DNA of 6,009 nt from CBDVBD01 sp965372135 (GTDB taxonomy: Bacteria > Electryoneota > RPQS01 > CBDVBD01): positions 1-6,009 of the forward strand of contig CBDVBD010000178.1 of the NCBI GenBank assembly GCA_965372135.1, given 5' to 3'. A program made the position numbers and the translations under genes. Below are positions 5,179 to 6,009 of this stretch, piece by piece. The number at the start of each line of letters is the position of its first letter. Within the stretch, counting starts at the first letter, position 1. Under the pieces are notes generated by a model, which worked only from the letters and a program-made list of their open reading frames with translations, was not told where the DNA came from and made no database searches.

Positions 5179-6009
5179 ATGGACGCATTGACACAACGAT
5201 TGTTCGGCGTAATCATAGCACTATTTGTTATGGTAGCAGCAGTGCAGGCTGCCACTTTCGAGGCAGCCATGCCCACTCCGGTGGGTGGGGACATCGATTT
5301 AACGGTCTCGACACCGGCACCGGGCACCACCCGGATGGATTTCGGATACCCAGAAATCACCACCCGGGACGTGACGGTAGATGAGGAAGATTATATAAGC
5401 ACCCGGATTCCCGGGGAAAGCTTCACCTCACAAATCGGATACCCGGAACTGCCGATGGTCAACCGAGTGATCGGCATTCCCGATCAGGGGGAAATGCGAG
5501 TGCGGGTGGTTTCTTCGGAGTACACGGACATCCAGGGTGATATGATTTTCCCCATGCAGCCGTGGGAACATGAAAACCAAGACAACGACGCCAGACCATT
5601 TACCTTGAACCAGGAAGCGTACCGGTCCACCGGTTGGTATCCGGCGGAAATAGCCAGTCTAAGCGAACCGGCGGTGATGCGGGACATGCGTATCGCCATT
5701 GTATCCACCTATCCGGTGCAATACAATGCCGCCACCAATACTATGCGGGTGTATTCCAATATTCAAGTAGTGGTGGAACCCACCGGCAATCCCGGAGCCA
5801 ACGAAAAGACGCACCACAACACCTATGTCTCGTCGTCTTTTATGCCCCTATACCGGCAACTTGCCAATTTCGACGAATTGGGATTGGACGCGGGACCGGA
5901 ACTGCCGGGTCAGGTGGTGATGGTGTGTTATAACGATCCCACCGTTTTGGGATATGTCAACGCACTGGCAGAATGGAAACGTCGCCGGGGAACGCAGGTT
6001 CGGGTGGCA
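5179..6009 (+). CDS. Gingipain-type C25 peptidase precursor, N-terminal part (runs off the window end)
   Basis: The first 277 codons are present and the frame is open at the window edge. Residues 1-24 form a signal peptide: a short n-region with Arg7, a hydrophobic core (8-20) and a VQA site, so cleavage is expected after Ala24. Residues about 50-205 match the C25 (gingipain) propeptide pattern: GYPELPMVNRVIGIP (87-101) and the PVQYNAATNTMRVYSNIQVV segment (179-198). FMPLYRQLANFDELG (221-235) is the usual linker. From about 243 the catalytic domain begins, with a beta strand, VVMVCYNDP (246-254), and an LAEWKRRRGTQV segment (263-274) of the kind that precedes the active-site region. The His-Cys dyad and any C-terminal sorting domain lie outside the window. 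In characterised members the propeptide is removed outside the cell and export uses the type IX system; that is family knowledge, not seen here. Trypsin-like specificity for Arg or Lys cannot be judged. GC content is higher than in the flanking intergenic DNA. Confidence 0.85.
   Translation, partial: MDALTQRLFGVIIALFVMVAAVQAATFEAAMPTPVGGDIDLTVSTPAPGTTRMDFGYPEITTRDVTVDEEDYISTRIPGESFTSQIGYPELPMVNRVIGIPDQGEMRVRVVSSEYTDIQGDMIFPMQPWEHENQDNDARPFTLNQEAYRSTGWYPAEIASLSEPAVMRDMRIAIVSTYPVQYNAATNTMRVYSNIQVVVEPTGNPGANEKTHHNTYVSSSFMPLYRQLANFDELGLDAGPELPGQVVMVCYNDPTVLGYVNALAEWKRRRGTQVRVA

Noticed and set aside
5064..5933. Other-frame ORFs (5363-5064 and 5708-5484 minus, 5634-5933 plus) over the protease gene
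   Set aside because: The plus-strand frame from 5179 carries a signal peptide and the C25 propeptide motifs throughout and has no stop.
1..6009. CRISPR array, transposase, tRNA or rRNA
   Set aside because: No regularly spaced repeats, no transposase-like frames or terminal repeats, and no cloverleaf or rRNA-like sequence were seen.

Overview
The window looks like a chromosomal segment of a Gram-negative bacterium with an outer membrane. The evidence is a signal-peptide-bearing gingipain-type (C25) protease precursor and a periplasmic TAXI-type receptor. C25 precursors with this type of propeptide are commonest in the FCB superphylum (Bacteroidota and relatives such as Cloacimonadota, Zixibacteria, Calditrichota and Marinimicrobia). 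The clear Shine-Dalgarno sequences (AAGGA, GAGGA) and sigma70-like -35/-10 boxes fit poorly with class Bacteroidia, so a non-Bacteroidia FCB lineage is my best inference. No rRNA or tRNA is present to settle it.

Layout: (1) 83-2434, minus strand, a 783-residue membrane-anchored protein with two tandem TAXI solute-binding modules, a second transmembrane helix and a charged cytoplasmic tail. A strong promoter candidate lies at 2635-2663, with a leader of about 190 nt. (2) 2435-2750, leader, promoter and intergenic region. (3) 4692 to 2751, minus strand, a two-gene operon: a 152-residue glycine-rich membrane protein of unknown function, then, 31 nt downstream, a 483-residue PutP-like sodium/solute symporter. 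Its promoter candidate is at 4745-4773. (4) 4774-5178, a 405-nt AT-rich divergent intergenic region with one doubtful short ORF. (5) 5179-6009, plus strand, the first 277 codons of a C25-family protease precursor, cut by the window edge before its catalytic residues.

How they may work together (inference): the symporter and its small partner form one transport unit, probably for an amino acid or similar small solute. The TAXI protein has its own promoter. No TRAP permease (DctM/DctQ or fused) lies within the window, so this double-module protein may be a solute-sensing receptor rather than a transport component. The protease is secreted and could supply peptides or amino acids, but nothing in the sequence ties it to the two transport loci.

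The most interesting items are the tandem TAXI receptor architecture, the Gly-Arg replacement of the Na+-site Asp-Met in the symporter, the unassigned small membrane protein paired with the symporter, and a chain of two ATGA-overlapping short ORFs leading into the TAXI gene. No CRISPR array, insertion sequence or RNA gene was seen.
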